Source: Diphasiastrum complanatum
Taxonomy: Eukaryota > Streptophyta > Lycopodiopsida > Lycopodiales > Lycopodiaceae
Direction: 5' to 3'
Assembly: GCA_029204225.1 (NCBI GenBank)
Contig: CM055102.1
Coordinates: 34,034,585-34,098,584 of the forward strand
DNA length: 64,000 nt
This document shows positions 32,717-44,436 of the stretch, one piece after another. A program made the position numbers and the translations under genes. Numbering within the stretch: position 1 is the first letter of the stretch; each line of letters opens with the position of its first letter. The notes below the pieces were generated by a model. That model was not told where the DNA came from. It did no database searches and saw nothing but the letters and a program-made list of their open reading frames with translations.

Positions 32717-32973
32717 TGATTATCTGTACATTATTATCTGTACAATGAACGTGTTATTGTTAGAATCCATGACTTCTGAAAAATCCATCATCAAAGCTTT
32801 TTTAGGTAGATTCAAATTTGATATCATGCAAAAGTTCAGATAGCATGCAATGTTATTCAATATGCATGCAAGCCACATGCAATCAGTGCATGCAACATGC
32901 AAACTAGTTTTTATGATCTACACATGTCTAGGCAATTTTGAGAGTTGACATGCAGTACATGCAATATCCATGC

Positions 32974-33543
32974 ATGCAATTACACATGTGGATCCCTGTT
33001 AGTTGAGTTAACTAAGTTAAGTGGACTTTTCATGCAAAGGCTTGTTTTTCAGCGAGTTTGGATTACTCTCCCAAATCCAAGTTCCTACAATCAAAAACAC
33101 AGTTGTTCTGATGTATACACCTTCACCTCTTCAAAGCATGAAGCTCTGATACCATGTGAAATTTTTAGCATGTGTGAACTTCACCACACACCTTACAGGA
33201 TCTTACTGAGGTGTTGTGATTGCACAATTTTGATCAAAGAACATATTACTTGAAAAATCTAAGGCAAGGGCACAATGGCATACAACAGACTGAAAAAACT
33301 AACTTCTCACTATGAGGATTCAATGTCAGAAATAACTTCAAGTGCTTAGTAGGGGAAAAACAGGCTGCTCTCGGGTAGAGAGAGAATGAATCCAAAATGC
33401 CAAAATCTCAATTTTCACAATATGGCAAAAGATGCCACAGTTTCCCTACATCAAAGTGGCTCGAGTTCCTATAGTGGAGTTGCATGGAAAGTCCACTTAA
33501 CTTAGTTAACTCAACTAACAGGGATCCACATGTGTAACTGCAT
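32974..33543 (+). repeat. 64-bp inverted repeat enclosing a minus-strand PBS
   Basis: Arms 32974-33037 and 33480-33543 are reverse complements with about two mismatches and include GTTAGTTGAGTTAACTAAG. The 442-bp centre holds GCTCTGATACCA (33143-33154), the minus-strand PBS, followed by TGTGAAAT, an LTR-like end resembling that at 29160. It could be a fold-back element or a rearranged LTR end. Confidence 0.8.
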
Positions 33544-33819
33544 AAATATCATGGGTATGGCCCCAAAACTCGAAATAGGAAGATATTTTTTACTAATCTT
33601 CAAATTTAGACTAAGACAACAACCAATAGTACCAATTTCGGTACTTCAGTAGAACAAATAAGTACCTGAACACAAAAAATTATAGAACCAAGAACAAAAA
33701 AATCCTGGAGTACTATGAACAAAAAAGTACCAACAACCCACAAAAATTTGATACTCCAGGAGAACCAAAAGTACGAAGAATGAAAGAGATAGAAAGAAAG
33801 CATGAAGAGTATTAGTCAA

Positions 33820-36800
33820 AATTTTCGAACCATATGGTTGTATCCTATTCCAAACTGTCACCACAATGCTCCCTCCCATCAGCATGGCCTTCCTTGTAAA
33901 TGTTTCAAGTCCAACAAAGAACCATTTATGATACCATGCCTTCAATAGGAAAAAAACAAGAGTTACACTCCTTCCTAGAATTGGGAATGTTGACTATCTT
34001 TAACTCCACAAAAAACTCTCTCTTTCTCTTTCTCAAACAACTTGCACACAAACTAACATTACTGAATAAATACTTTCCATTGAATTTCCGTATATCCCAA
34101 ACATGGGAGTAAAAGACACACAAATTGTGAGCTAATAAGAACACATGTTCAATTCCATAGTGTTGAAAAAAATAGTGACAAAGGTATCAAAATGGGATTC
34201 ATACAAACATACAATACTACCAAATTCGAAGCAAAATAGTTTCAAATATGTTAGATCTGAGCTCTCAAAATAAGGGAAGAACCAAAAGTCCCAATATGTA
34301 CTTTCAATATGTTCTGCCATAGTACCCAAGAACTCACATGATCAATGTGTAAGTAAAGATCAATAGTTTCTACTGATTGATTAAGACTTATAAAACCAAT
34401 TATTGCTAAAGTAGGGCCAATCAGTTTAAAACTAAAAACTGTCTATCATACCAAGATTGAAGAATAGAGAACCAAAGTTGGTACTCTGAAACATGAAAAG
34501 ACTCGGAAACATGTTATAAGTATATATTCAGATTTCTCCAAAGTAACAAATACCGTTGTTGGGATACTCCAAGAGTACCAAAGCAATCAGTACCACAAGA
34601 AACTTACTCTTTCCAAGCCCCTTGTGAGGCCAAGCCCTGGCTTCTTCGGGGATCTGGTTTCACACAAATGTCTTTGGTGCTTATGGTCATAGCAAAACAT
34701 AACGGATGGTAAGAATGTTTGCAGGCAAACATGAATGATTTGAGAAGAAAGGTGGAGTCCAAAGACTCGCCACATGCAACGCAAAATCCAAGGGCATGGA
34801 TATAGTCTGTCCCACCCGCCACGTGGAGTCTCGGGAACAAAGTGAATCTGTACCCCCTACTGATCCTCTCTTGCATGAGGTTCACAAAATGAGTGTGCCC
34901 TTGAGTATCCTTCCATTCTGAATCCAACTTTTCATATTCCCTCTGCAATGAAAATTCGAATTATCACAAAGTAGTACCAAACAATAGCCAATATTGTATA
35001 TACTATACAATAGCTTCAAAACTATCAAGCATTTTAAAAAAGCTACCAAACGAAGCATAAAAGTGTCAAATAGTACTAAAAAGTGAATCCAGAAGTACCA
35101 AAAGTACCAAACAAGATATTAAAAGTACCAAACATTGTATGAAAAATGCCAAACAATATTTAAAAGGGAATTCAGAAGTACCAAAAACACCACAAAAGTA
35201 TAAATCTACGGTTCCAAAAACAACACATCATAAAAGTACCAAAAAACACCATAAAAGTATAATCCAGAAGTACCAAAAAATACCAAAAAACAAAATGAAA
35301 ATTATTAAAATCTCCAAAGGTTTCATTATAGTGACCACATCGCATTCATAAGCTTCAAAAGAATGAAAAGTACCAATCAAAAAAAGAAAGACTACCTAAA
35401 AATTTACCTCCTCCTCTACAACCTCCCTTTCGAGGGACTGGGCATCCATTTGCACTTCAATTTTTTTTAGCATGCGCCTTGTCAAAATAAGCTCATCATT
35501 CACTTCTTTTATCTCCTCTTCATTGGGAGGAGTGTGTGTCCGAAGCTTAACAAGGCGCTTCTCCAGCTCATGAATCTCGTCTTTGATTACTTGGACAACT
35601 GTGTTTTCACCCTGCCTAACCAGCAGTTTTTCCTTCTTCTTCTGAATGTTGTCCTTCAATTCTGACAGCCTTGCAAGCATCCACCCTGATCTTTCTAAGA
35701 CTCTCTAATTCATCGCCTCCACCTTAGGCATACAAAGCAGCGTGGGACACACTGTCCTCACTTTCGAACTTGCTGGAGTGCTCTCTCTTGCCTCCAACTC
35801 CTGGTTGCCCACTCTGAGGGGGGCCGTTAGCCCTGTTCCAATTTTCTAGTTTTTTCTGTAGGCCATCCTTCTTGCTGCTGCACATTGTAATCACATTTTC
35901 ACCAAATCTTGCCCATGCTATCTTGTGATAGGCAAGGTCCAATTTGGCGACCTTACAGCTCTGAAAGACATAGCATTTGGCGACTTTGGTTGTGATTTCA
36001 CCATAGGATGGGGGAGCCTGGTACACCTTGTGGAACAGGAGACGACAGTCATCCACAAATTGTGGATGCAGTTGGTTAAGATATATCTTAACATTTCTTT
36101 TGTATCCTAGCCTGAAGACCGTTAGACACTTACTGTCTGGAAAATCAGTGTCTAGTAGGTCTTTTGTCTGTTTGCCCTCTAGGCTCAAGCCATACTCTTC
36201 ATGAAGCTCCTCAGCTGAGTAGACAGAACTTCCGCAGGATCGGGTATTCATCCATTTTGTTTTTTTCTGCAAAAGAGATTGTTAAGTTTAGCTCAAATTG
36301 TTCACTATAAATACTCACATAGAAAGTACCAAATAACCAAATAAAGTACCAAAAGAAGCTATACTTCCAAAATAAGTACCATAAGCAGTTCTTTAAAATT
36401 CCAAGTTTTGTACAAGAATATGCTAAAGTACTATATTAAGTACCAAAAGCAGCTAAAGTTCCAAAAGTACTAAATAAAGGACCAAAAGTTGATGATTACT
36501 ACCATAACATCAAAAGTAGCAAAGTGCCAAAGTACCAAAAGTACCAAAAGAACCAAAAGCAGGAAAGTACCAAAATCAATAAAAGTACCAAGTTAAGTAC
36601 AACTTAAGTACCAGATGCAGCTAAAGTACCAATTTAAGTACCAAAAGCAAATAAAGTACCTAGCTAAGTAAGTACCAAAATAAGATAAAGTACCAAAGTT
36701 CAAAACTAAGTACCAAACCAAGTACCAAACGCAGCAAAGTGCTACTTAAGTACTAAAAGCAGCTAAAGTACCACCCTAAACCCTAAAAGCAATTAAAGTA

Positions 36801-37449
36801 CCAAAGTAAGTAACTACCATAATCAGATAAAGTACCAAAAGCAATTAATTACTACCAGAACTACCAATTTAAGTACCAAAAGTAACTAAAATACTACTTA
36901 AGTACCAAAATCAGCTAAAGTACCAAATTAAGTACCTAAAGTTCCAAAGTACTAGCTAAGTAGCAAAATACCAGTTAAGTACAAGTCCATCTAAAGTACC
37001 AAATAAAGAACCAAAAGCAGCTAATTTTCATCACATTATCAAAAGTACCAAAAGCAGCTAAAGTACCAACTTATTTATCAACAATAGCTAAAGTATGAAA
37101 TTAAGTACCAAAATCAACTAAAGTAGCCGATGAAGACCTAAAACTAGCTATAGTTGCAGATTAAGAACCAAAAGCACCCAATTACTACCATAATACTAAA
37201 AGTGCTAAAAGTAACGAAATTGATTACAGATAGAATCATACGATGTAATTTACCCTTTCTCTTGTGGCTTGAACCATCAAGCTGTGAATGTGTGGTCTCG
37301 GATTGATCCTTGACACCCATCCTAGCTAGTGATCCATCATGGTAGCTGGTCCGTGGCCGTTTGTGTGGGCTGGGAAGTGCGCTTGATGTCTCAAGATTTT
37401 CAGCAGTCGCTTTAGAGGTGGCTTTGCACTTCCTTGCAGATGTCCTCAT
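33820..37449 (-). CDS. Unrecognised multi-exon gene, C4/RING-like Cys-His motif
   Basis: At least five minus-strand coding blocks. Block 1 (37449-37254) is Ser/Lys-rich with a basic KRPR patch, ending at GTAAAT. Block 2 (36266 to about 35724) follows a TTTGCAG acceptor and includes GYKRNVKIYLNQLHPQFVDD, AYHKIAWARFGENV and a Gly-rich tail. Block 3 (about 35690-35405) is Lys/Glu-rich and coiled-coil-like. Block 4 (34942-34608) lies between TTGCAG and GTAAGT and has CVACGES, FACKHSYHPLCF and a later Cys, a possible zinc-binding module. Block 5 (about 33937-33820) reads AWYHKWFFVGLE. A TAA then a frame change between blocks 2 and 3, and unmatched phase between blocks 1 and 2, suggest decay or missed exons. 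I do not recognise the family. It may be a host gene or TE-derived. Confidence 0.5.
34980..37200 (+). repeat. Degenerate AAGTACCAAA minisatellite-like repeat
   Basis: Dozens of copies of a core AAGTACCAAA, often extended as AAAGCAGCTAAAGTACC with a loose period near 18-20 bases. It is dense at 36300-37200 and 34980-35400 and scattered from 33600. It is essentially absent from the coding blocks at 35405-36266 and 34608-34942. It also occurs between blocks 4 and 5. Confidence 0.85.
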
Positions 37450-37469
37450 CTTTTACAAAAATGATCGAG

Positions 37470-37850
37470 AAAGCAACGACAATAGAAAGAACGATAGTAG
37501 AAAGAAACGATAAAAATGTTGTGAGAGCAGAAAGGAACGATAGCAATGAACCAAAAAAAAAACAAGAAAGCAAGAAAGCAAATTGGAATGAATTGATAGC
37601 AGAATGCAATCGTAGCAAAAAGCAAGATAGCAGATGAACTGATAGCATAAAGCAACATAGCAACGTGAACTGATCATAGCAGAAAGCAATGATATGTTCA
37701 ATGATAGCAGAAAGCAATCGTAGCAGAAAACAAGATAGTAGATGAACTGATAGCAAAAAGGTAAGATAGCAACGTGAACTAACCATAGCAGAAGCAACAA
37801 CATGTTCACTGATAATAGCAAAAAGCAAGGATAGCACTGAATTGATCATT
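37470..37850 (+). repeat. AGCAGAAAGCAA-type short repeat
   Basis: Recurring AGCAGAAAGCAAT, GATAGCA and GATGAACTGATAGC motifs immediately upstream of coding block 1 of the minus-strand gene. Ser/Leu-rich frames on the minus strand here are artefacts of the repeat. Confidence 0.75.
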
Positions 37851-38089
37851 TGGAGGGCAAAGCATTTATTATCCAAATTCAAATCAGATAAAGTAGGCCC
37901 ATGATTGGTAGGCCCATGTGATTAGTATGCAGAATATTGTCCCTAATGTAAATAAAAAATGAGATCCTTATTTCTTGCAAGTGTAGAAGTTGCAATACAT
38001 TACTATTTTATCGACACATCTTGATTGTAACAATCCATATTCATATGATCAGTGAAAATCTCAAAAATGGGTTGTGTACATGTAAGATT

Positions 38090-38838
38090 GTATATATTTA
38101 TTTTTCTAAAATGCAATCTTTGTTTTCTGTCTATTTTGTTTTCAACGATTTGAATGTCATTTGTTATGGCCAAGCTTCTCATGGTATATCTATCAATCAC
38201 CTTATCTTGATCTTCTTTGTTTCTCAAAAAGTTTAAATTTTGCAAAGCTATAAAAGTTTTAGAAGTGTGTCCTCTTGTTCTTTGGAGACAATATTGAACT
38301 GCCTTGAAGCTTTTATGTTGAAGTTCATGAAATTTTTTTGGCTTGAGATGAAGTTTCCTTGGCTTTTTAATGACTGGCCCTTAAAAAGATCGGGTCCAAC
38401 TCTTGTGGAACTTCATGAGGGTTTTTCTTAAGGCTTTTTTGAAGTTGAACGGGAAGGTATGTGAAACTATGACATTATGTAAAAGAGAGTGTTGTGTTAT
38501 AAGAAGTCATTTGTCAAATACAATGCTGCCTTGTGCAAGCTACAAGACTTCGAGGTGAAGTTTTGTAGTGCAATGACATTTGGCATGCTTTGAAATCACA
38601 ATTTAGCATTTTAATCTTTCTATGAAGTTTCAAACTTTTATTATAAACTTCAATTTTCATTAAGAGAGTGGTCTAGATTTACAATGAAGTTGAAGAACCT
38701 CAAGGTGCTCCACCATTGATGAATATGTTGGTGATTCAAAAGGCGTATTCCATTCTTTGCCACAATTTCGAGAGCGGCTCACTACGTGTATCAATTTCCT
38801 TGTACTTCTTTAATCGTTATGCATGGGGGAATGTGTGG
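38090..38838 (+). repeat. Dispersed repeat F, copy 2
   Basis: Direct copy of 27755-28517 with scattered small deletions. It ends at GCATGGGGGAATGTGTGG. Confidence 0.8.
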
Positions 38839-39876
38839 TGAGACCTGCACAATTGCCCTTAAGTGCATCACACCCTTCGAGAATCACAATGACGAATCAT
38901 ATTTGTATAGCCCTAATCCTAACCTTGACTCTAATATAAAAAATATTTTGAAAACTTCTTCACTAACAACATAGACTTTAGTATTAAATCATCTATTTTG
39001 TGAATTTAGTGATATTTCATGCTCTTGTCTATTAAAATTACGATAACTTAATGTTTCTACCATGTCCAGCATAAAGTGTGGCTTCCAACGTTAATTTCTT
39101 TGCTTATGTTTTCTCAATTTTATTTACTACTATTTTTATTTCTATGCTCGTCATGGTCCATAGATATTTATTTTAACCTTAACATTATGGTCAATATTTC
39201 TTCTTCGTCTCTTTCTTTGATTGTCACTCAATGCTCTTTTAAAACTTCTAACTCTTCATTTGAAATTCAAGCCTTAAGCATTTACATATCAAGAGATCAC
39301 TCTATTTGATAACGTTAATGAGATTTTATCTGCATTTCAATTAACTCGTTCATCTTCTAATGTTCCTCAATTATATGTTTCTATAGAGATGAATCTTAAA
39401 ACACAGACTCTTAGGATTGCTAGTTGTACTTCTGTCTCTTCAAGTGACAAATAAGAGGAATCAAAATATTTAGATGAAAAGGAAATGTTAAGTGGAGATG
39501 ATTAGAAATAGAGTTCACCACATCACCGATTCTGGCAAATTCATATCCACTTTTGTCCAATGAAGCTCGATGAGAAAGCTTTTCCCTTATTTGAAAAAGG
39601 AACACATATCAAGTTAAGCTTCATCAAGCAAAATCTAGGACAATTATATTTAATGAGGTCCAAGAGATGTTAGATGACATAGAACCTGTTCAAAATGTTG
39701 AAGCTGAAATTCAAAAAGATGATGATTCTTAACCTTCACATCAAGTAAGTGATTCTCATTCAATACCAACAATGACAGTTGTCACATCTTCAATTTACAA
39801 ATCAGAGAAAAAAATTTGTGGACTTTTGTAAACTATTGTCAATTAGACCTAGTTTTAATAGAATTAGAACTCACCA
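38839..39876 (+). other. Coding debris, no clear gene
   Basis: A/T-rich. A plus-strand frame at about 39600-39830 reads RTIIFNEVQEMLDDIEPVQ, then a stop and PSHQVSDSHS, reminiscent of the variable region after a copia integrase, but too short to assign. Nothing else recognised. Confidence 0.4.
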
Positions 39877-39945
39877 AGGGTTGGCTGAGTTGGTTAGCTT
39901 GGTATCCGAAGTTTCTTTGATCCGAGGTTCAGCCCCCTTCGGAAA
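39877..39945 (+). mobile_element. Second tRNA-derived SINE-like unit
   Basis: The plus strand reads GGTTGGCTGAGTTGGTTAGC, then ATCCGAAGTTTCTTTGATCC and GGTTCAGCCCCCTTCGG. It aligns along its length with the 32629-32716 insert, including bases 3' of the B-box-like region (GGAAACTAGATGCA). The B box is degraded. No clear target duplication. It sits about 30 bases outside the right inner arm. Confidence 0.6.
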
Positions 39946-39973
39946 CTAGATGCACAATATCGAGAAAGGAGCA

Positions 39974-40882
39974 AAAGGATGTTTCATTGACATGGGCTAA
40001 TGCCGCAAATGATCCTAATGATCAACAAATTTGTCAAATTTAACAAGAAATGTTCTTTTCTAAAACAATTCAGAGAATAAAATATGCTCTGTAAAATAAA
40101 AATGAGAGAGACTCATGTTTACTTCTTGTTTTCTGTTAGGAAAGCACATAATGAAAGTTGAGAGTGTACTACTGTGTGAGTGAGGAACGTGACATCCCTG
40201 GCCTCAGCGTGTGTGAAGAGCAGTCTTTATTGCAATCCCTGTGTTGCGTGAATTCCAATGCAAATCGCTGCTTATTTGTTCAGCATGTTAAGCCCTTTAC
40301 TGAGAGATCCGTGAACCGAGCAGAGTCAACCATTTTCTGCAGACCCGGTCGGGTCATGCTCGTGACCAGGCCTTCCATTTCTTTTCTTTTTCCTCTTGTT
40401 GTTTTAGAGACTAGAAATATGTATAAATGTACAAAGGAACACCCAGTTCAGTCTTTTCTCAACATTAACGGCTAGAACTTCAGATCAAAAGCAATTGTAG
40501 CTCCAAGTAAAATAGTCTTATGAAAGGGAAATGTAAAAGAACAAAAGATGCTTTTCACACACTAAATAGAGAAGTGAGCCTGAAATTATGCCATCTTTTC
40601 TTGCGCTCCTTACTGCATCTTTGAAATAAACAATCTCCAAAGAGTATCTGATGCATAGTGAACTGGCAATTCCCAAAAAGAACTTGTGTCTTGAAAGTAC
40701 GAATTGCCATAACGTAGAAGTGACAAAAGAAAAGCAAATGCTGTATGTACTCCTCTGCATTCCTACACTGTATGTACTCCTCTTCATTCTTACGCTCGAC
40801 AAATTGCTTTCCCATAATGCCAAGTCTTTGATTTTTCTTTGTATTTCTCATACACCTCCAGAGGTGCAATTTGCTTGCATCT
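39974..40882 (-). repeat. Right inner arm of the inverted duplication
   Basis: Inverted match to 6024-6933. An extra copy of a short GTATGTACTCCTCT unit near 40.75 kb is the main length difference. Confidence 0.88.
40134..40466 (+). repeat. Candidate 333-bp LTR, right copy
   Basis: TGTTAGGAA start, CTCAACA end, TATAAAT at 40422-40428. It lies upstream of and parallel to the copia remnant starting at about 41.4 kb and could be its LTR, but no PBS follows. Confidence 0.45.
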
Positions 40883-40984
40883 GAACTAAGCATTAGTTTT
40901 GTCCAAAATTCTCCTTACAATTGTGACCGAATGCATGACTCCTTACTATTCTTACAGAATGCATGAGACAGAAAAATCTCAGAC

Positions 40985-41100
40985 ATGCCATTACGCGGGG
41001 GAAGGCCCGATCCCCTCGGGTCGGGCCTGCCGTCGGGCTCCCGCCCTCGGGCAAGGGCCCTCCCAGCACGGACGGCCCTCGGGGCAGGGCCTTGCCCCCC
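40985..41100 (+). other. GC-rich island
   Basis: About 115 bases made largely of CCCTCGGG, GGGCCTGCC and GCCCTCGGGCAAGGG motifs, with many CpG, inside an A/T-rich region. It marks the start of the sequence unique to the right arm core. No gene or known RNA recognised. Confidence 0.8.
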
Positions 41101-41395
41101 ACATAATGTTGTGTGCTCTGGGTTTCCTTGTGTTTTGGAGGCATCTCCACTAGCACAATTTTTATCAGAATTTGTATTTGCAAAATCCAGCTATCTTACT
41201 AAGACATTCTACTCGGGAGTTGGTGGATTGAGAGCACATGCATGAGCCAGGATGTATCTCCAGGCCAGGAGATGTGTGTTAGGGAGAGTCGAGTGTGATG
41301 GCTGGTGGTATGGGACACCAGTTATTGTAGGAGGCTCAACTGGGCATGACTATGTCAATAGCTCCAGTGCATGGGGGTGGGTCGGTTGTGACCCT

Positions 41396-44115
41396 ATGGA
41401 TGTTAGAATTATTGATAAGTTCAACAAATCAAACTTTTATATCTGGAAGTTGAAGCTTAGGATGATGCCTAGCATTAATCACACTAAATGTGGCTGATTC
41501 CCAAATATCCCATGTTACCACTTGCAAATCCTCTAACGAAGCATTAGGATGCATTATTCAGGATAATGATGTTGAATGACCTTGCTTTCTTCTTTACCAA
41601 AGTCGTATGAGCACTTTGTTGTAATGAAAACCACTCAACCTGACCTGACTCTTCAAAAGGTCATCAGTCATCGTCTTCAAGAAGAGATGTGGAGAAATAT
41701 CAGTGGTCTATCCATCAAAGATAAGTCTCCGGCACTATACACCAAGAAGAAAGATAATTTCAAGGGCAAAAATCAAATGCAGAAGCAGCAGCAGCAGAAG
41801 CCTCAAACTTAATCAGAGAGCAGTGGATCGAGAAAGAAGCTCTTTTGTAGATACTGTAAGTGGGTGAACCACGACATCAAGAATTGTCGGATCCGAATCT
41901 ACAACGAGGCAAAGAAGCAAAAACACCAACAGCCGAACTCTACCAATGCAACAAAATTTAAGGAGCAAACCCATGATGATGACAAACCATCAGAAATGTT
42001 AATGGCTTACAATTCTAACAATGCAAACTACGACAGTTGGTATCTCGACTGTGGCGCTACCCAATGCATGACTCCTCGAAGAGAATGGTTTACTGAATGG
42101 CTTATACCAAAGACCAATTTATCTACCTCGGAGACTCTAGTACCATCAAGGTGAAAGGCAAAGGAACAGTCAAGATTGTATTCAAAAATGATTTTTTCAT
42201 TTCTGTTTCGAATGTCCTTCATGTACCTCAACTATCTAAGAATCTATTATTGATTTCAAAGATAACTAATGAGGGATACGCTGTTACATTTTCTTCTGAA
42301 CAATGTATAATCTTCGACAAAGATACTACTCTAACTACTTGCACATGAGTTGGAAACCTATATGTACTTTCTGACTCAATTGCATTAGCTACTACTTCTC
42401 ATGAAAATGTAAACGATAAGCTTTACTGTGGCATGGTCGATTTCAACATGCTAATACAATATCTCTTTCTTACATGTGTTGTAATGATTTAGTTATTGGA
42501 TTGAATTTACCTCTTTTATTAGATAGAAAATCATTTTTTTGTGAATCTTGCATTTATGGCAAACATTCTAGAAGCAGATTTCTCATAACTGATTTCGTCA
42601 AGACAAAATATGTATTAGGTCTTGTGCATAGTGATCTTTGCGGTCCAATGCCACTGTCAAAAGACCAGATCAAGCTAGCTCAAGCAAGTCTGGAGAAATT
42701 CAAGAAGAAACAAATCTGGTCAACGATTGCTCAAAGATCTTCAAGAATTTGAGGAATTTCTAAGAGGTATAAACCTCAATCTTTCTGGACTTCATCTAAA
42801 GATCCAAAGACCCTAACTGAAGCAATTGACTCTAAGGATGCTGTGAAGTGGCAAGAAGAAATGGAAAGCAAGGACAACTCATGTTTGTCAAACCAGACCT
42901 GGACACTGGTTGACTTCCTCGCTCACAAGAGAGTTATCGACAATAAGTGGACTTTCAAGAAGAAGGCAACTCTGATGGTTCCATTGCAAAATGGAAAGCA
43001 AGGCTGGTTGCCAAAGGATTCACTCAAATCTAGAGAGTGGAATACCAAGATATTTTTAGTCTTGTTGTCAAAGTGTAGTCAATCAGGGCTCTCATTGCAC
43101 TAGCAGCCGTCAAAGACCTTGAAATGCATCAAATTGATGTCAAAATAGCCTTTTTCAATGGCTATGTCGAAGAGGAGATGTACACCTTCCAACCCAAAGG
43201 ATTCGAAGTCAAAGGCCAAGAGCACAAAGTGTTGATGGTGCATACATAGATGGTGCATTTAATCTGTCTTGAATGACACATTCTTATTGCACACTACTAA
43301 GAGTGATCTATCAAACGACTTTGACATGAATGATCTAGGCACTATTCATTTACTATTGGGAATACACATCACCAGAGATAGATTGCATACGAAGCTCTAT
43401 CTTAGCCATTAGAAATATCTAGAGGACACTCTATAAAAGTTTCACATGTTTGATTGCAAACTAGTTGATGCGCCAATGGATCTAGGTATGATATTGACCA
43501 AACCTTCCTATGCCAATACCAAAAGTGAGATACTTGACTTGTTGAAGTATAGTTATAATTCACTAATAGGATCTTTAATGTATGCCATGCTATGCACCAG
43601 ACCAGATCTTGCATATGCTATCAGCACATCAAGTCAATTCATGTCTTATCCCAAGATCTTACATTGTAAAGCATTAAAGAAAGTGATGAAATACATTCAA
43701 GGAAGTTTAGATCACATTTTATGATATGATGGAAATGCTACCGATCCAATGGTTCTTCAAGGCTACTCCGACTCAAATTAGGGAAGAAATGTCTCTATCC
43801 AGAAAATCTACCTCCGGGTTTTGTATCTTTCTAATAGGGAGACCAATTTCATGGAACTCGAGGAAGCAAAAATCAGTGGTGCTATCTTTGACTGAGGTAG
43901 AATATATTGCAGCATGTCAAGATTCAAAATATCTATCTGGATCAGATTATTACGAGTTCATGATTTACATCACACTCAATTTTAGCCTACTACCATTCTA
44001 TGTGATAACATGAGCTATATTTCACTAAGATTGAATCCCAGATTTCATGGCAAGTCAAAGCACATTGAAATCCAATACCATTTTATTCGAGGAAATGTTT
44101 TCTCAAGCAAGTGAC
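41396..44115 (+). pseudogene. Ty1-copia polyprotein remnant
   Basis: Pieces appear in the normal order: gag start with NFYIWKLKLRMM (about 41.4 kb); gag helix region (41576-41812); CCHC-like knuckle CRYCKWVNHDIKNC (about 41.85 kb); protease WYLDCGATQCMT (about 42.05 kb, Ser of DSGA replaced by Cys) with NVLHVPQLSKNLL; pre-integrase LVHSDLCGPMPL (about 42.63 kb). Nearly all of the integrase core is deleted at about 42.66 kb. RT starts near 42.84 kb with NQTWTLVDF, and the catalytic YVDD region is lost at about 43.26 kb. The RT tail with GSLMYAMLCTRPDLAYA and RNase H (SRKSTSGFCIFLIGRP) reach 44013. The part from 43262 onward is also in the left arm. Many frame breaks. Confidence 0.88.
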
Positions 44116-44436
44116 ACTTCAATATGCTCCACATCCTAAATAATTGCAGACATATTCACCAAAGCTCTTCCCAAAATCAAGCATCAGAAGTTCTTCAACA
44201 TGCCAAACACTCCTCACCTTTTCTCGCTCTCTGGACCCACTGCTCTAGAGTACACCTATCCTTCGTATACTTTGTCGGATCATGCTTTTCCATTAGCTCA
44301 TGCCACTCCCCTTTAGACTGCCCCCAACTCTTCCCCCATCCCAATTCCCAACCCCCAGTATTCTCCCGTCGACGGGACATCTCTCATACCTGAGGCCACT
44401 CCCGTAGACACTCGTAGGGCCACATCTCCACTAGCT

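Noticed and set aside
34980-37200. CRISPR-like repeat array
   Set aside because: The repeats are degenerate, spacing is irregular, the context is a plant genome, and the array is split by coding blocks.
37412-37882. Leu/Cys/Phe-rich frames on the minus strand, resembling membrane proteins
   Set aside because: The hydrophobic pattern comes from the AGCAGAAAGCAA-type repeat read in reverse; three overlapping frames look alike.
27755-38838. Repeat F copies as the two LTRs of one 11-kb element
   Set aside because: The sequence between them contains unrelated items (OMT copy, SINE, multi-exon gene), there is no PBS after copy 1, and outer flanks give no target duplication.
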